Origin: Fuscovulum sp.
GTDB lineage: Bacteria > Pseudomonadota > Alphaproteobacteria > Rhodobacterales > Rhodobacteraceae
Assembly (NCBI GenBank): GCA_035192965.1
Contig: CP136571.1
Span: forward strand, 2,004,501 to 2,068,500
Direction: 5' to 3'
DNA: 64,000 bases
Shown: positions 25,894-34,839 of the stretch, one piece after another
Layout of the letters: every line of letters starts with the position of its first letter
Numbering within the stretch: position 1 is the first letter of the stretch
The notes under the pieces: model-generated
The model's input: the letters and a program-made list of their open reading frames with translations, nothing else
The model's database searches: none
Told to the model about the DNA's origin: nothing
Made by a program: the position numbers and the translations under genes

Positions 25894-26457
25894 ATGCCCA
25901 AGATCAACGGTAACGAAATCAAACCCGGCATGGTGCTGGAACATGACGGTGGCCTCTGGGCGGCAGTCAAGGCGAACCATGTCAAACCCGGCAAGGGCGG
26001 GGCCTTCGCGCAGGTGGAACTGAAGAACCTGCGTGACGGCCGCAAACTGAACGAACGCTTCCGGTCTGAAGACAAGGTCGAAGAGGTTAAACTCGAAAAC
26101 AAGGACCAGCAGTTTCTGTACGAAACCGATGGCCGCCTCGTGTTCATGGATTCGGAAACCTATGAACAGATCGAACTGGATGCCGAACTGCTGGGCGACC
26201 GCCGCCCTTTCCTGCAGGACGGCATGACCGCGACCATCCGCTATTATGGCGATGAGGCGCTGGCCGTCACCCTGCCGCAAAAGGTGCGCTGCCGGATCGT
26301 GGAAACCGAACCGGTGGTCAAGGGGCAGACGGCAGCGAACAGCTTCAAGCCCGCGATCCTCGATAACGGCGTGCGCATCATGATCCCGCCCTTCATCGGT
26401 CAGGATGAGGAAATCATCGTTCATACCGAACTGATGGAATATTCCGAACGCGCCTGA
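25894..26457 (+). CDS. efp: Elongation factor P
   Basis: EF-P enters ribosomes stalled at polyproline stretches and promotes peptide-bond formation. The product is 187 residues, the standard length. The modifiable lysine is K34 in KPGKGGAF. Domain signatures include [18 protein letters not shown] and the C-terminal [17 protein letters not shown]. The ATG at 25894 gives the usual [14 protein letters not shown] start. The frame extends upstream, but that DNA is the intergenic region. Confidence 0.97.
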   Translation: MPKINGNEIKPGMVLEHDGGLWAAVKANHVKPGKGGAFAQVELKNLRDGRKLNERFRSEDKVEEVKLENKDQQFLYETDGRLVFMDSETYEQIELDAELLGDRRPFLQDGMTATIRYYGDEALAVTLPQKVRCRIVETEPVVKGQTAANSFKPAILDNGVRIMIPPFIGQDEEIIVHTELMEYSERA

Positions 26458-26475
26458 ACGGCTGTGGTAGGTGGC

Positions 26476-26504
26476 AAGGCCGGTTCTCGTGACCGGCCTT
26501 TTCC
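26476..26504 (+). terminator. efp terminator
   Basis: AAGGCCGGT and ACCGGCCTT form a perfect 9-bp stem with a 7-nt loop, followed by TTCC, 18 bp after the efp stop. Confidence 0.8.
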
Positions 26505-26547
26505 TTTGGTGCCGCCTTTGGCATGATCGGCGGGCAAGTGAAGGGGT

Positions 26548-27321
26548 ATGCCTGTGGTGCCGGATATCGACGTCAGCCTGACCACGATCAGCCCCCGCAT
26601 CGCCCGCCTGGCCCCCGTGATCCGGTCAATCCTCGCGCAGGACATGCCGCCCGCGCGGGTGCTGATCCACCTGTCGCGCACGCCTTATCTGCTGGATCAG
26701 GGCATCACCGACCTGCCCGCCGATCTGGCCGCACTGGTCGATGGCACGCGCGTGCAGGTGGTCTGGGTTGAAAACACCGGCCCCTATCGCAAGATCCTGC
26801 CTTGGGCGGCGCAACATGCGGGCACCGATCGCTGGGTCATCACGGCGGATGACGACACGCTCTATCCCCCCGATTGGCTGGCGCGGCTCGTATCGGCGCG
26901 GCAAGCCACAGGCGCCGTCACGGCCTGGAGCGGGCACGCAATCGTTCTGAAAGGCGCGCGTGTGGCGGGCTATGGCCGCTGGTTCGGCGCGCCCCTGCCG
27001 GACGGCCCCGCGCTGCATCTGCTGCCCATCGGCAAGGATGGGGTGCTCTATTCCGGGCGCGATTTTCCGCCCGATCTGCTGGATATCGCCACCGCACAAA
27101 CCATCGCCCCCACGGCAGATGACCTCTGGCTGCGCTGGCACATGGCCCGGGCGGGCGTTCTGGCGCAGGTGGTGGGGCAGGGGGAGGCCCTGCCCGAAGT
27201 GGCCAAGGGCGGCCCCAGCCTTTGGCGGGCCTTCAACCGCGAAGGCGGCAATGGTGCCGTCGTCGCCGCGCTTGAGGCGCATTTCGCCGAAACCTACGGC
27301 TGGACGATGGCCAAGGCCTGA
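26548..27321 (+). CDS. GT-A fold glycosyltransferase-like protein
   Basis: The 257-residue product resembles family-2-like glycosyltransferases. The N-terminal VSLTTISPRIARLAPVIRSIL matches the start of the nucleotide-binding fold, and WVITADDDTLYPPDWLARL carries the acidic DxD-type metal/nucleotide motif. No transmembrane segment is seen, so it is probably cytoplasmic or peripheral. The donor and acceptor are unknown. It stands alone between the efp terminator and the convergent ygfZ. Confidence 0.7.
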   Translation: MPVVPDIDVSLTTISPRIARLAPVIRSILAQDMPPARVLIHLSRTPYLLDQGITDLPADLAALVDGTRVQVVWVENTGPYRKILPWAAQHAGTDRWVITADDDTLYPPDWLARLVSARQATGAVTAWSGHAIVLKGARVAGYGRWFGAPLPDGPALHLLPIGKDGVLYSGRDFPPDLLDIATAQTIAPTADDLWLRWHMARAGVLAQVVGQGEALPEVAKGGPSLWRAFNREGGNGAVVAALEAHFAETYGWTMAKA

Positions 27322-27331
27322 AGCGCCGCTC

Positions 27332-28120
27332 TTAACCCGGCTGATCCGCGTCCAGCGTCACCACCGCGTCACCCGCCTGCATCGGCCCCGTCGCCCGGTC
27401 CAGCCGCAGATAGGCAATCGCGTGGTCCCCTGATCGGGTGAACAGCGTCCCCGCAGGCTTGCCGCCCGCCGTGATCTCATCCCCAAAGCCCGCGCTGCCT
27501 GTCACCTGCACCCGGACCAGCCCCTTGCGAAGCTCTGTCTTGTGCTTCATCCGCGCGGTGACCTCTTGCCCGACATAGCAACCCTTGCGGAAATCCACGC
27601 CATGCAAGCGCTCGAACCCCGATTCAAGGATATAGCTGTCATCGACCACCAGTTCCCGCGCCGTCTCGGGGATCACATGCGCCACACGGATCGCATCCCA
27701 GTCGATCACTGGTGTCAGCCCCGGCTCGGCCCGATAGGCCCGCCATCCCAGCGCCGGATGGCGCGGATCGGCCAGAGCATCCGCAGGTAGCTCGCCCAGC
27801 CCGCGCTGCACATGCAGGGCGGCGTGGGCCCATTGCACATCGGCGCGCAGGCGATACATGCCCAGCCGCCGCAAGGTGGCATCTGCCAGCACCTCGGGCA
27901 GGTCTAGCAGCAAAGCATCGCCCCTGCGCACCAGAAAGAAATCCGCCAGATACTTGCCCTGCGGCGTCAGCAGTGCGGCCCAGACAATCCCCGGCCCCTT
28001 GCCAAGCGGCAGCACATCATTCGACACCAGCCCCTGCAAGAACGGCAGCGCATCCGCGCCGGTCACCGCCATCACCCGCCGATCTAATGCCGCCTCGCCT
28101 GTCGCCATCTTGCCTGTCAT
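27332..28120 (-). CDS. ygfZ: YgfZ/GcvT-domain folate-binding protein
   Basis: YgfZ-family proteins bind folate and support the maintenance of certain iron-sulphur enzymes. The product is 262 residues. The defining motif KGCYVGQEVTAR is present near residue 180, and the N-terminal FLQGLVSNDV and LLTPQGKYLADFFLV are typical. The start at 28120 has AGGAGG upstream. It lies 29 bp downstream of the ABC exporter gene on the same strand, so the two may be cotranscribed. Confidence 0.9.
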   Translation of the reverse strand: MTGKMATGEAALDRRVMAVTGADALPFLQGLVSNDVLPLGKGPGIVWAALLTPQGKYLADFFLVRRGDALLLDLPEVLADATLRRLGMYRLRADVQWAHAALHVQRGLGELPADALADPRHPALGWRAYRAEPGLTPVIDWDAIRVAHVIPETARELVVDDSYILESGFERLHGVDFRKGCYVGQEVTARMKHKTELRKGLVRVQVTGSAGFGDEITAGGKPAGTLFTRSGDHAIAYLRLDRATGPMQAGDAVVTLDADQPG

Positions 28121-28149
28121 CGCCGCCTCCTGCCGCCCCAAGATAGGCG

Positions 28150-29970
28150 TCAATCCTTGAACTGCAACGCGTGCAGCCCCGCATAGAGCCCGCCGCGCGC
28201 GATCAATTCCTCATGCCGGCCCTGTTCCACCACGCGACCCCGGTCCATGACCACGATCTTGTCCGCCTCGCGCACGGTCGACAGGCGATGCGCGATGACC
28301 AGTGTCGTACGCCCCTTGGCCAGCGTCGCCAAAGCCGCCGCCACCGCCGCCTCGGATTGGGCATCCAGCGCCGATGTCGCCTCATCCAGCAGCAGCACCG
28401 GCGCATCGGCGATCAGCGCGCGCGCAATCGCCACGCGCTGCCGCTGGCCGCCCGACAAGGCCGATCCGCGCGGTCCGGCGGGGCTATCCAACCCGCCCGG
28501 CATCGCTGCCACCACATCCGACAAATGCGCCGCCCGCACCACATCGGACAGGTGATCCGCCGACACACCGTCGCGGCCCATCACGATGTTTTCGCGCAGG
28601 GACTCGTCAAACAGCGCCGTATCCTGCGATACGGTGGCAAACAGCGCGCGCTGATCGGGCAGGGTAAAGCCCCGCACATCCTGCCCGCCGATGCGGATAA
28701 CCCCGGCATCGGGTTCCGCCAGCCCTGTCAGCAGATGGAACACCGTGCTTTTCCCCGCGCCCGACGGGCCAACGATGGCGGTCATCTTGCCCGCCTCGGC
28801 GGAAAAGCTCAGCCCGTTCAGAACCGGCACACCTGGATAGGCGAATTGCACATCCGACAACTCGATCCCCGGCACGCCCTCGGGCAGTGACGCACCCACG
28901 ACAGGCCGATCCTCGGAGGTGTCGGTGTCCAGCAGGCGGAAAATCCGCTCAAGGCTCGCCGCCGCGATCTGCCAAGTCCCTGCCAATTCACCCAGACGGC
29001 GGATCGGCTGAAAGGTCAGCGTCATGGCGGTGAAGAACGACATGAACTCCCCCACCGTCCGCTCGCCCGACGCCACCTCACGCCCGCCCAGCATCAGCAC
29101 GGCGAAAAAGCCCACCCCGGTGACGATGTCGATCATCGCGGGCATGGTCTGCGCCGCGACCACGGCCTTGGTATAGGTGCGGTTCAGCAGCCGCACGATC
29201 TGCATGAAACGGCCGGTCTGATAGGCCTCTTGCCGGTTCAGCTTGATCGCGTTCACGCCGTGAAAGATTTCGTCCAGCCGGGTGGATCGCGCCGCCGCCG
29301 CATCGCGCATCTGCGCCGACTTCCGCCGCAGATAGCGCTGCAAGATCACCGATGGCACGATCAGCAGCGGCGCCCCCACCAGCGCGGCCAGCGTCCAGCG
29401 CCAGTCGATTGACAGCGCCACTGCGAACAACCCGATCAGCGCCACCATATCGCGCCCCGCCGCCACGATCACCGTCTGCCAGATGCCCTGAACCGCGCCG
29501 GTATCGCCCTGCACCCGGTCCATCAAGGCTCCGGGCGGGTTGCGCTGAAAGAAGCCGCCATCCTGTTTCAGGATATGGCGCAGCATATCCACCTGCATAG
29601 CCGATGCGATGCGGATCGAGATGATCGTCAGCAGCGACCGCGACACGACCGTAGTCACCGCCCGCAACAGGAACAGGCTCAGGATCGCCACGCCGACCCA
29701 GATCAGCGACGCCTCGCCCCCGGCGGCAAAGACGGAATCGAACAGCGGCTTTATCATCCACGAAAGCAAGCCCAGCGTGCTGCCCTCGATGGACATCACG
29801 ACAAAGGCCGCCGCCATCAGCCAGACATGCGGGCGCAAATAGCCCGACCACAGCCGCCCGAACAGCGGGCGCGAGGCATAGGCCGCATCCCCATCGCCCG
29901 TGCGGTCGATCGGTTGGCTGACATGCGCCTTGGCGGTTGCAATCTGCGGATCGGGGTGCGGATCGGGCAC
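28150..29970 (-). CDS. MsbA-like ABC exporter (fused permease-ATPase)
   Basis: This is a half-size ABC exporter of the MsbA/lipid flippase type, working as a homodimer in the inner membrane. The 606 residues hold an N-terminal membrane domain (six helices, about residues 45-330) and a C-terminal ATPase. ATPase motifs: Walker A GPSGAGKST, Q-loop VSQDTALFD, signature LSGGQRQRVAIARAL, Walker B VLLLDEATSALD and the H-loop LVIAHRLSTV. The substrate (lipid A, other lipid or drug) cannot be deduced. It heads a short minus-strand unit with ygfZ. Confidence 0.9.
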   Translation of the reverse strand: MPDPHPDPQIATAKAHVSQPIDRTGDGDAAYASRPLFGRLWSGYLRPHVWLMAAAFVVMSIEGSTLGLLSWMIKPLFDSVFAAGGEASLIWVGVAILSLFLLRAVTTVVSRSLLTIISIRIASAMQVDMLRHILKQDGGFFQRNPPGALMDRVQGDTGAVQGIWQTVIVAAGRDMVALIGLFAVALSIDWRWTLAALVGAPLLIVPSVILQRYLRRKSAQMRDAAAARSTRLDEIFHGVNAIKLNRQEAYQTGRFMQIVRLLNRTYTKAVVAAQTMPAMIDIVTGVGFFAVLMLGGREVASGERTVGEFMSFFTAMTLTFQPIRRLGELAGTWQIAAASLERIFRLLDTDTSEDRPVVGASLPEGVPGIELSDVQFAYPGVPVLNGLSFSAEAGKMTAIVGPSGAGKSTVFHLLTGLAEPDAGVIRIGGQDVRGFTLPDQRALFATVSQDTALFDESLRENIVMGRDGVSADHLSDVVRAAHLSDVVAAMPGGLDSPAGPRGSALSGGQRQRVAIARALIADAPVLLLDEATSALDAQSEAAVAAALATLAKGRTTLVIAHRLSTVREADKIVVMDRGRVVEQGRHEELIARGGLYAGLHALQFKD

Positions 29971-30134
29971 GGGGCAGGGCGGCCTTTGCTTGGCGGGCCC
30001 CGCAGCAGGGCCAGTTACACCTGTTGACTAGCGCGATTGCGCCCCATGGGCAAGCGACCCGCCCGCCCGGTCGTCTGGTTGACCTTGCCGTCGGGCAGGC
30101 ATAGCCATTGGGGCGAACCCCAGCGGAGATGACG

Positions 30135-31343
30135 ATGACGCTTGCCAATGGCCGCCCTTACCTTGCCATCCCCGGCCCGTCGGTCATGCCCGACAGGGTC
30201 CTGTCGGCCATGCACCGGGCCGCGCCGAACATCTATGACGGCGCGCTTCCGGCAATGGTGGAAACGCTCTGGCCCGATCTGCGCCGGGTGGCGGGCACGA
30301 CGCAGAATGTGGCGCTTTACATCGCCAACGGGCATGGCGTCTGGGAAGCGGCCAACATGAACCTGTTTTCACGCGGGGACCGCGCGCTGGTTCTGGCTAC
30401 TGGGCGTTTCGGCCTGTCCTGGGCCGAAAGCGTGCGCGCTTTGGGGGTTGAGGTAGAGGTGCTGGATTTTGGCCGCTCCACTCCCGTCGATTTCGCGCGG
30501 GTCGATGCGGCGCTGCGCGCCGACAAGGCCCATACCTACAAAGCCGTGCTGACCACCCATGTCGATACGGCCAGCACGATCCGCACCGATGTGCCCGCCC
30601 TGCGCGCGGTGATGGATGCCGTGGGTCATCCCGCGCTTCTGGCGGTGGATTGCATCGCCTCGCTCGGGTGTGACGAATTTCACATGGATGCCTGGGGCGT
30701 CGATGTGATGGTGGCCGCCAGCCAGAAGGGGCTGATGGTGCCGCCCGGCGTGGGCTTTGTCTGGTTCTCGGAAAAAGCGCGCGAACGGTGCCGCCCCTCG
30801 GACCTGCGCACCCCGTACTGGGATTGGACGCCGCGCGCGGATGGCACCGAATTCTGGCAATACTGGAACGGCACCGCGCCCACCCACCACCTGTTCGGCC
30901 TGCGCGAAAGCCTGACCATGCTGCTGGATGAGGAGGGTCTGCCCGCCGTCTGGGCCCGGCATGAGGTGCTGGCACAGGCCGTCTGGGCAGCTTTCGACTG
31001 CTGGTCAGCCGGCAACCCCGACATCGCGCTGAATGTCGCCGATCCCGCCCATCGCGGCAGGTCGGTGACGGCAGCGCGCTTTGGCGCGCCTCATGCGACC
31101 CGCTTGCGCGATTGGACCGAACACAAGGCAGGGGTCACGCTGGGCATCGGCCTTGGCATGGCCCCGCCCGGTGATCCGGCCTATCACGGTTTTCTGCGCG
31201 TGGCGCATATGGGGCATGTGAATGCCCATATGACGCTGGGCGCGCTGGCGGTGATGGAGGCGGGGATGGTCGCGCTGTCCATACCCTTTGGCGCGGGCGG
31301 CCTTGCCGCCGCCGCCGCTGTGGTGGGCAAAGGCGCGGCTTAA
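30135..31343 (+). CDS. Class V aminotransferase, serine/alanine-glyoxylate type
   Basis: This PLP enzyme transfers an amino group from serine or alanine to glyoxylate, linking glycine/serine and C2 metabolism. The product is 402 residues. Motifs: N-terminal PYLAIPGPSVMPDRVL, HVDTASTIRTDVPALR, the aspartate in LLAVDCIASLGCDE and the PLP lysine in AASQKGLMVPPG. The start at 30135 has GGAG six bases upstream, whereas ATG 30129 abuts it. Its stop shares the palindrome TTAA with the stop of the convergent DUF305 gene, with no terminator between them. Serine versus alanine preference is not readable. Confidence 0.82.
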   Translation: MTLANGRPYLAIPGPSVMPDRVLSAMHRAAPNIYDGALPAMVETLWPDLRRVAGTTQNVALYIANGHGVWEAANMNLFSRGDRALVLATGRFGLSWAESVRALGVEVEVLDFGRSTPVDFARVDAALRADKAHTYKAVLTTHVDTASTIRTDVPALRAVMDAVGHPALLAVDCIASLGCDEFHMDAWGVDVMVAASQKGLMVPPGVGFVWFSEKARERCRPSDLRTPYWDWTPRADGTEFWQYWNGTAPTHHLFGLRESLTMLLDEEGLPAVWARHEVLAQAVWAAFDCWSAGNPDIALNVADPAHRGRSVTAARFGAPHATRLRDWTEHKAGVTLGIGLGMAPPGDPAYHGFLRVAHMGHVNAHMTLGALAVMEAGMVALSIPFGAGGLAAAAAVVGKGAA

Positions 31344-31711
31344 CCGCCGTTCTTGGCCAGCCAGTCGGTCATCCAGGCGATCTCGCTTTCCTGCGCGGCG
31401 ATGATTTCTTCGGCGAGTTTCTTCACCTCGGCATCCTTGCCATGTTCCAGCACGACCCGGGCCATGTCGATGGCGCCCTGATGATGGGCGATCATGCCGC
31501 GGATGAAATCCACATCGGCATCGCCGGAAAAGGGGATGTCCATCCCGGCATGCATCTTCGCGTTGGCCTCCATATAGGCCATCGTGGCCGCGGATTCGCT
31601 GCCCGACATGGCATGTCCGGCATGGGCATCATGGCCGGTCTCTTGCGCCATGGCGGTTAGGGGCAGGGCCAGCATCAGGGCAAGGCTGGCGGCAAGGGCG
31701 GGGTATTTCAT
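31340..31711 (-). CDS. Periplasmic DUF305 (copper-associated) protein
   Basis: DUF305 proteins are small periplasmic four-helix proteins, several tied to copper handling. The product is 123 residues with a signal peptide (cut after TAMA), an N-terminal His/Met-rich stretch (GHDAHAGHAMSG) and the family motif FIRGMIAHHQGAIDMARVVL. The start at 31711 has GGAG seven bases upstream. A CueR-like promoter dyad lies at 31755-31773. This agrees with copper-inducible expression, which is inference. Confidence 0.85.
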   Translation of the reverse strand: MKYPALAASLALMLALPLTAMAQETGHDAHAGHAMSGSESAATMAYMEANAKMHAGMDIPFSGDADVDFIRGMIAHHQGAIDMARVVLEHGKDAEVKKLAEEIIAAQESEIAWMTDWLAKNGG

Positions 31712-31754
31712 AAGATTCTCCGTTCCGGACAGGCTGTTTGATCGCACTGTCCAA

Positions 31755-31773
31755 CCTTCCGGCTGCCGGAAGG
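31755..31773 (-). promoter_or_regulatory. CueR/MerR-type promoter dyad upstream of the DUF305 gene
   Basis: On the minus strand the dyad reads CCTTCC-N7-GGAAGG, the classical copper-regulator (CueR/CopA promoter) form. TTGCCT overlaps its start as a -35, and GACAGT stands 19 bp further as a -10. The stretched 19-bp spacing is the hallmark of MerR-family promoters. No cueR gene lies in the window. Confidence 0.65.
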
Positions 31774-31942
31774 CAAGTCACGGTCGCGCGAGTTTCTGGA
31801 TGGATCATTTGCAGGCAAACAGGCCCGGCTCTGCCCGAACGGCACCCAAAGCCTGCACCTCTGCACAGCGATTGCGTGCTTATCCCCTTTGCTTGTGCAG
31901 CAAGGCCGCCTATCCTTATCGTAACCAAGGAATGACGGACCC

Positions 31943-32752
31943 ATGACACGCGCCCCAACATGCGCCCCCCGCCGACCGGTGGTCGGGATCATCGGCAACA
32001 TGAACCTGATCAATCAGGAATACCCGGTCCATGCCGGCGGCACGATGAATTCCGAAGCTGTGGCCGGTGTCGCCGGATGCCTGCCGCTCATCATCCCTTC
32101 TGACCCGCGCTTCGTGACGGTCGATGAACTTCTGGATCTGTGCGATGGCTTTCTGCTGACCGGGGGCCGCCCCAATGTCCACCCCAGCGAATATGGCGAA
32201 GATGAAACCCCTGCCCATGGCTGCTTTGACCGCTGCCGTGATGCCATCGTGCTGCCCCTGATCCGTGCCTGCGTCGAACGTGGCCAGCCCTTCCTTGGCA
32301 TCTGCCGCGGGTTTCAAGAGGTCAACGTCGCCATGGGTGGCACACTCTACCCAGAGATTCGCGATCTTCCCGGGCGGATGAACCACCGCATGCCCCCCGA
32401 CGGCACGATCGAAGAGAAGTTCGCCCTGCGCCATCCCGTCCGATTTGCCAAGGGCGGCGTGTTCCATCGCCTGATGGGCGCGGATGAGGTGATGACCAAC
32501 ACCCTGCACGGTCAGGGCATCGCACGCCCCGGCCCGCGCATCGTGATTGATGGCGAAGCCCCCGATGGCACGCCCGAGGCGATCTATGTCAAGGACGCGC
32601 CCGGATTCACCCTTTCGGTGCAATGGCACCCGGAATGGAACGCGGCGGGTGATCCCGTCTCGCGCCCGCTGTTCACAGCCTTTGGCGATGCCGTGGCCGG
32701 TTTTGCCGCTGCCCGTCGCGGCGCCCCGGTTGCCGTGGCCCGCCGGGCCTGA
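31943..32752 (+). CDS. Class I glutamine amidotransferase-like hydrolase (C26, PuuD-like)
   Basis: Peptidase C26 members such as PuuD hydrolyse gamma-glutamyl-GABA and similar gamma-glutamyl amides. The product is 269 residues. The nucleophile cysteine is in FLGICRGFQEVNVAMGG, and the catalytic His-x-Glu is in SVQWHPEW. GFLLTGGRPNVHPSEYG is the oxyanion-side motif. It stands alone: divergent from the DUF305 gene and convergent with the TetR gene. A role in polyamine breakdown is plausible but no put/puu neighbours are seen. Confidence 0.85.
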   Translation: MTRAPTCAPRRPVVGIIGNMNLINQEYPVHAGGTMNSEAVAGVAGCLPLIIPSDPRFVTVDELLDLCDGFLLTGGRPNVHPSEYGEDETPAHGCFDRCRDAIVLPLIRACVERGQPFLGICRGFQEVNVAMGGTLYPEIRDLPGRMNHRMPPDGTIEEKFALRHPVRFAKGGVFHRLMGADEVMTNTLHGQGIARPGPRIVIDGEAPDGTPEAIYVKDAPGFTLSVQWHPEWNAAGDPVSRPLFTAFGDAVAGFAAARRGAPVAVARRA

Positions 32753-32757
32753 TCGGC

Positions 32758-33384
32758 CTAACCCGCGCTCAACCCGTCAAACACCGCGTCCAGCACAGCA
32801 TGGGCCGCGCGCAACCGTGCCGGATCGGGGCGATCCCCATCCGCCAGCCACAGCACCTGCGCCATCACCGCCCCGTTCAGCATATGGGCCACCGATTCAG
32901 GGTTCAGGGTCGAAATCCTGCCCGCCGAGATCAGGTGATCCAGATCTTCGACAATCGTCGCAAAGCCCGACGCCATCAGAATCTCCATCGCGCGCGCCCC
33001 CATCACAGCCGGCGCGTCGCGCAGCAGGATGCGCGCCCGATCCGGGCGCAGCGCTAGGTCAAGATAGGCATGATAGCAGGCGCGCAAAGCACGCCACGGG
33101 TCAGGTTCGGCATCATAGATTAGGTCCAGTTCAAGCCCGATCTCCGCGTCCACCGCGCGAAAGACAGCCTCGAACAGCCCGGATTTGTTGGTGAAATGGT
33201 GATGCAGTGCGCCGCGCGTCACCCCCGCCTCGGCCGCCAGCGCATCCAGCGACACCTGCGCAAAGCCCTGTTCGGCAAAGGCACGCCGCGCGGTGGCGAT
33301 CAGCCGCGCGGCGGTCAGCTCCGCCGCTTCGGCGCGTGGGATGGGGCGCGGTTGGGGACTGACAGTCTGCGATCCGGTTGACAT
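32758..33384 (-). CDS. TetR-family regulator, divergent from a MATE exporter
   Basis: This is a repressor with an N-terminal helix-turn-helix: LIATARRAFAEQGFAQVSLDALAAEAGVTRGALHHHFTNKSGLFEAVF, about residues 28-75. The C-terminal half is the ligand-binding domain. The product is 208 residues from the ATG at 33384; a longer frame to 33432 would run through the operators. It is divergent from the MATE gene with two palindromic operators between, so it most likely represses the exporter and itself until a toxic ligand binds. Confidence 0.9.
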   Translation of the reverse strand: MSTGSQTVSPQPRPIPRAEAAELTAARLIATARRAFAEQGFAQVSLDALAAEAGVTRGALHHHFTNKSGLFEAVFRAVDAEIGLELDLIYDAEPDPWRALRACYHAYLDLALRPDRARILLRDAPAVMGARAMEILMASGFATIVEDLDHLISAGRISTLNPESVAHMLNGAVMAQVLWLADGDRPDPARLRAAHAVLDAVFDGLSAG

Positions 33385-33395
33385 ACGACCCGTAT
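33383..33395. promoter_or_regulatory. TetR operator half-copy (ATACG-N3-CGTAT)
   Basis: This palindrome, ATACG-ACC-CGTAT, overlaps the TetR start codon and repeats the core of the site at 33413-33429. The two centres are 32 bp apart, about three DNA turns. Confidence 0.7.
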
Positions 33396-33412
33396 CCGAG
33401 TTAAGGATTTCC

Positions 33413-33429
33413 ACATACGAACCGTATGT
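33413..33429. promoter_or_regulatory. TetR operator (ACATACG-N3-CGTATGT)
   Basis: This is a perfect 7-bp palindrome with a 3-bp spacer. It covers the ATG of the MATE gene at 33426. Binding of the divergent TetR protein here would block exporter expression. Confidence 0.75.
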
Positions 33430-34805
33430 CAAATTCGAACAGGTGGCAAGTGCTGCGGCGGGACAGGATCAGCGCGATCTGGCATCAGGTGCCGGCCCTG
33501 GTGGGGCTGGCGCTGCCCATCGTCATCGGGCTGGCCGCATCAACGCTGATCGGGGTGACGGATTCGCTGATGCTGGCACCGCTGGGCGCAGTGCCGCTGG
33601 CGGCGGTCGGGCTGACGGGGGCAGTGGCGGTGCTGTTCTATGCCGCGATCTATGGCCTTCTGTCGGCCCTTTCGGTGCGCATCGGCGCCGCCCACGGGGC
33701 GGGCGCGGGGCGCGATATCCCGGTGATCCTGCGGTCGGGTCTCGCGCTAGGCGCGGTGGTTGGGGTCTGTGCTGCCGTGATCATGGTGGCGATCTGGCCG
33801 CTTCTTCCCATGCTGGGCCAACCCGCCGAGGTGCTAGAGGCCATGCCCGCCTATTGGGGTTTCATGGCGGCCTTCATGGTTCCCTTCTCGATCCTGACCG
33901 CCTTCAAATCCGCATTCGAGGCAGTGGAAAAACCCTGGCTCGGCACCGCCTTTGCCTTTCTGGCGGTGCTCATCAACGTGCCGCTGAACTATGCGCTGAT
34001 CTGGGGCATCGGCCCCTTGCCGATGTTGGGGCTGACCGGGGCAGGGCTGGCCTCGTTCCTGGCCGAATCCCTCGCACTGGTCGCGGCCTTTATGTGGTGG
34101 CGCTATGCGCCGTCTATGCGGCGGCTGCGGTTGCGCCGCAAGGTGGCGCTGGCCGATATGCAGGCCACCGCCCGCGAAGGTGCGCCGCTTGGCATGATGT
34201 ATGTGGTGGAAACCGCCGCGGTGGGGGTGGCCACGCTGATGATCGGGGCCTTCGGCACGGTCGCGCTGGCGGGCAATCAGGTGGCGCAATCCGTGGGCGG
34301 CCTGCTCTACATGCTGCCTTTGGGCGTTGCGGGGGCAGTGGCGATCCGTGTCGCGCAGGAACGTGGCGCGGGCAATGTCACCGCCCTGCGCCCCATCGCC
34401 TATGCCGCGCTGTCGGTGGCGATGATCTGGCTGGTGGGCGCGGCGCTGGTGCTGGCCACGCAAGGCACGGCCATCGCGCGGCTCATCACCGATGATCCTG
34501 AGGTGGTCACCGTCGCGGCGGCAATCTTCCTCGCCTTCGCGCCGATGCAAATCTCTGACGGGGTGCAATCGGCGATGCTGGGCGCACTGCGCGGCCTGTC
34601 CGATACGATGTGGCCCGCCGCCGTGTCAGCCATCGCCTATTGGGCGGTGTCGCTGCCGCTGGGCTATGTCTTTGCGCATCATCTGGGCCTTGGCCCGGCG
34701 GGCATCTGGGCGGGGTTCATTGTGGCGCTGGCGGGGGCAGGTGCGGCACTGACATGGCGCTTCCAGCGCAAAACGCACTTGTTGGCGCAAACACCATCAG
34801 ACTAG
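33426..34805 (+). CDS. MATE-family multidrug exporter
   Basis: This is an inner-membrane cation-coupled drug exporter with 12 predicted helices in 459 residues. VGLALPIVIGLAASTLIGVTDSLML at the start and the repeat QVAQSVGGLLYMLPLGVAGAVAIRVAQ halfway are typical of MATE/NorM. It is divergent from a TetR gene. The ATG at 33426 lies inside the operator. A GTG at 33450, with AGGTGG upstream, could be the real start, or the message may be leaderless. The substrate is unknown. Confidence 0.88.
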   Translation: MSNSNRWQVLRRDRISAIWHQVPALVGLALPIVIGLAASTLIGVTDSLMLAPLGAVPLAAVGLTGAVAVLFYAAIYGLLSALSVRIGAAHGAGAGRDIPVILRSGLALGAVVGVCAAVIMVAIWPLLPMLGQPAEVLEAMPAYWGFMAAFMVPFSILTAFKSAFEAVEKPWLGTAFAFLAVLINVPLNYALIWGIGPLPMLGLTGAGLASFLAESLALVAAFMWWRYAPSMRRLRLRRKVALADMQATAREGAPLGMMYVVETAAVGVATLMIGAFGTVALAGNQVAQSVGGLLYMLPLGVAGAVAIRVAQERGAGNVTALRPIAYAALSVAMIWLVGAALVLATQGTAIARLITDDPEVVTVAAAIFLAFAPMQISDGVQSAMLGALRGLSDTMWPAAVSAIAYWAVSLPLGYVFAHHLGLGPAGIWAGFIVALAGAGAALTWRFQRKTHLLAQTPSD

Positions 34806-34839
34806 ATACGCCCACGGTCACGCAACGGGGGAGGGGCGG

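Noticed and set aside
31850-31905. GTGCAG/CTGCAC hexamers between the DUF305 and C26 genes
   Set aside because: The hexamers are spaced 8 and about 37 bp apart, not 12, with no similarity to the arrays at 5772 and 60716.
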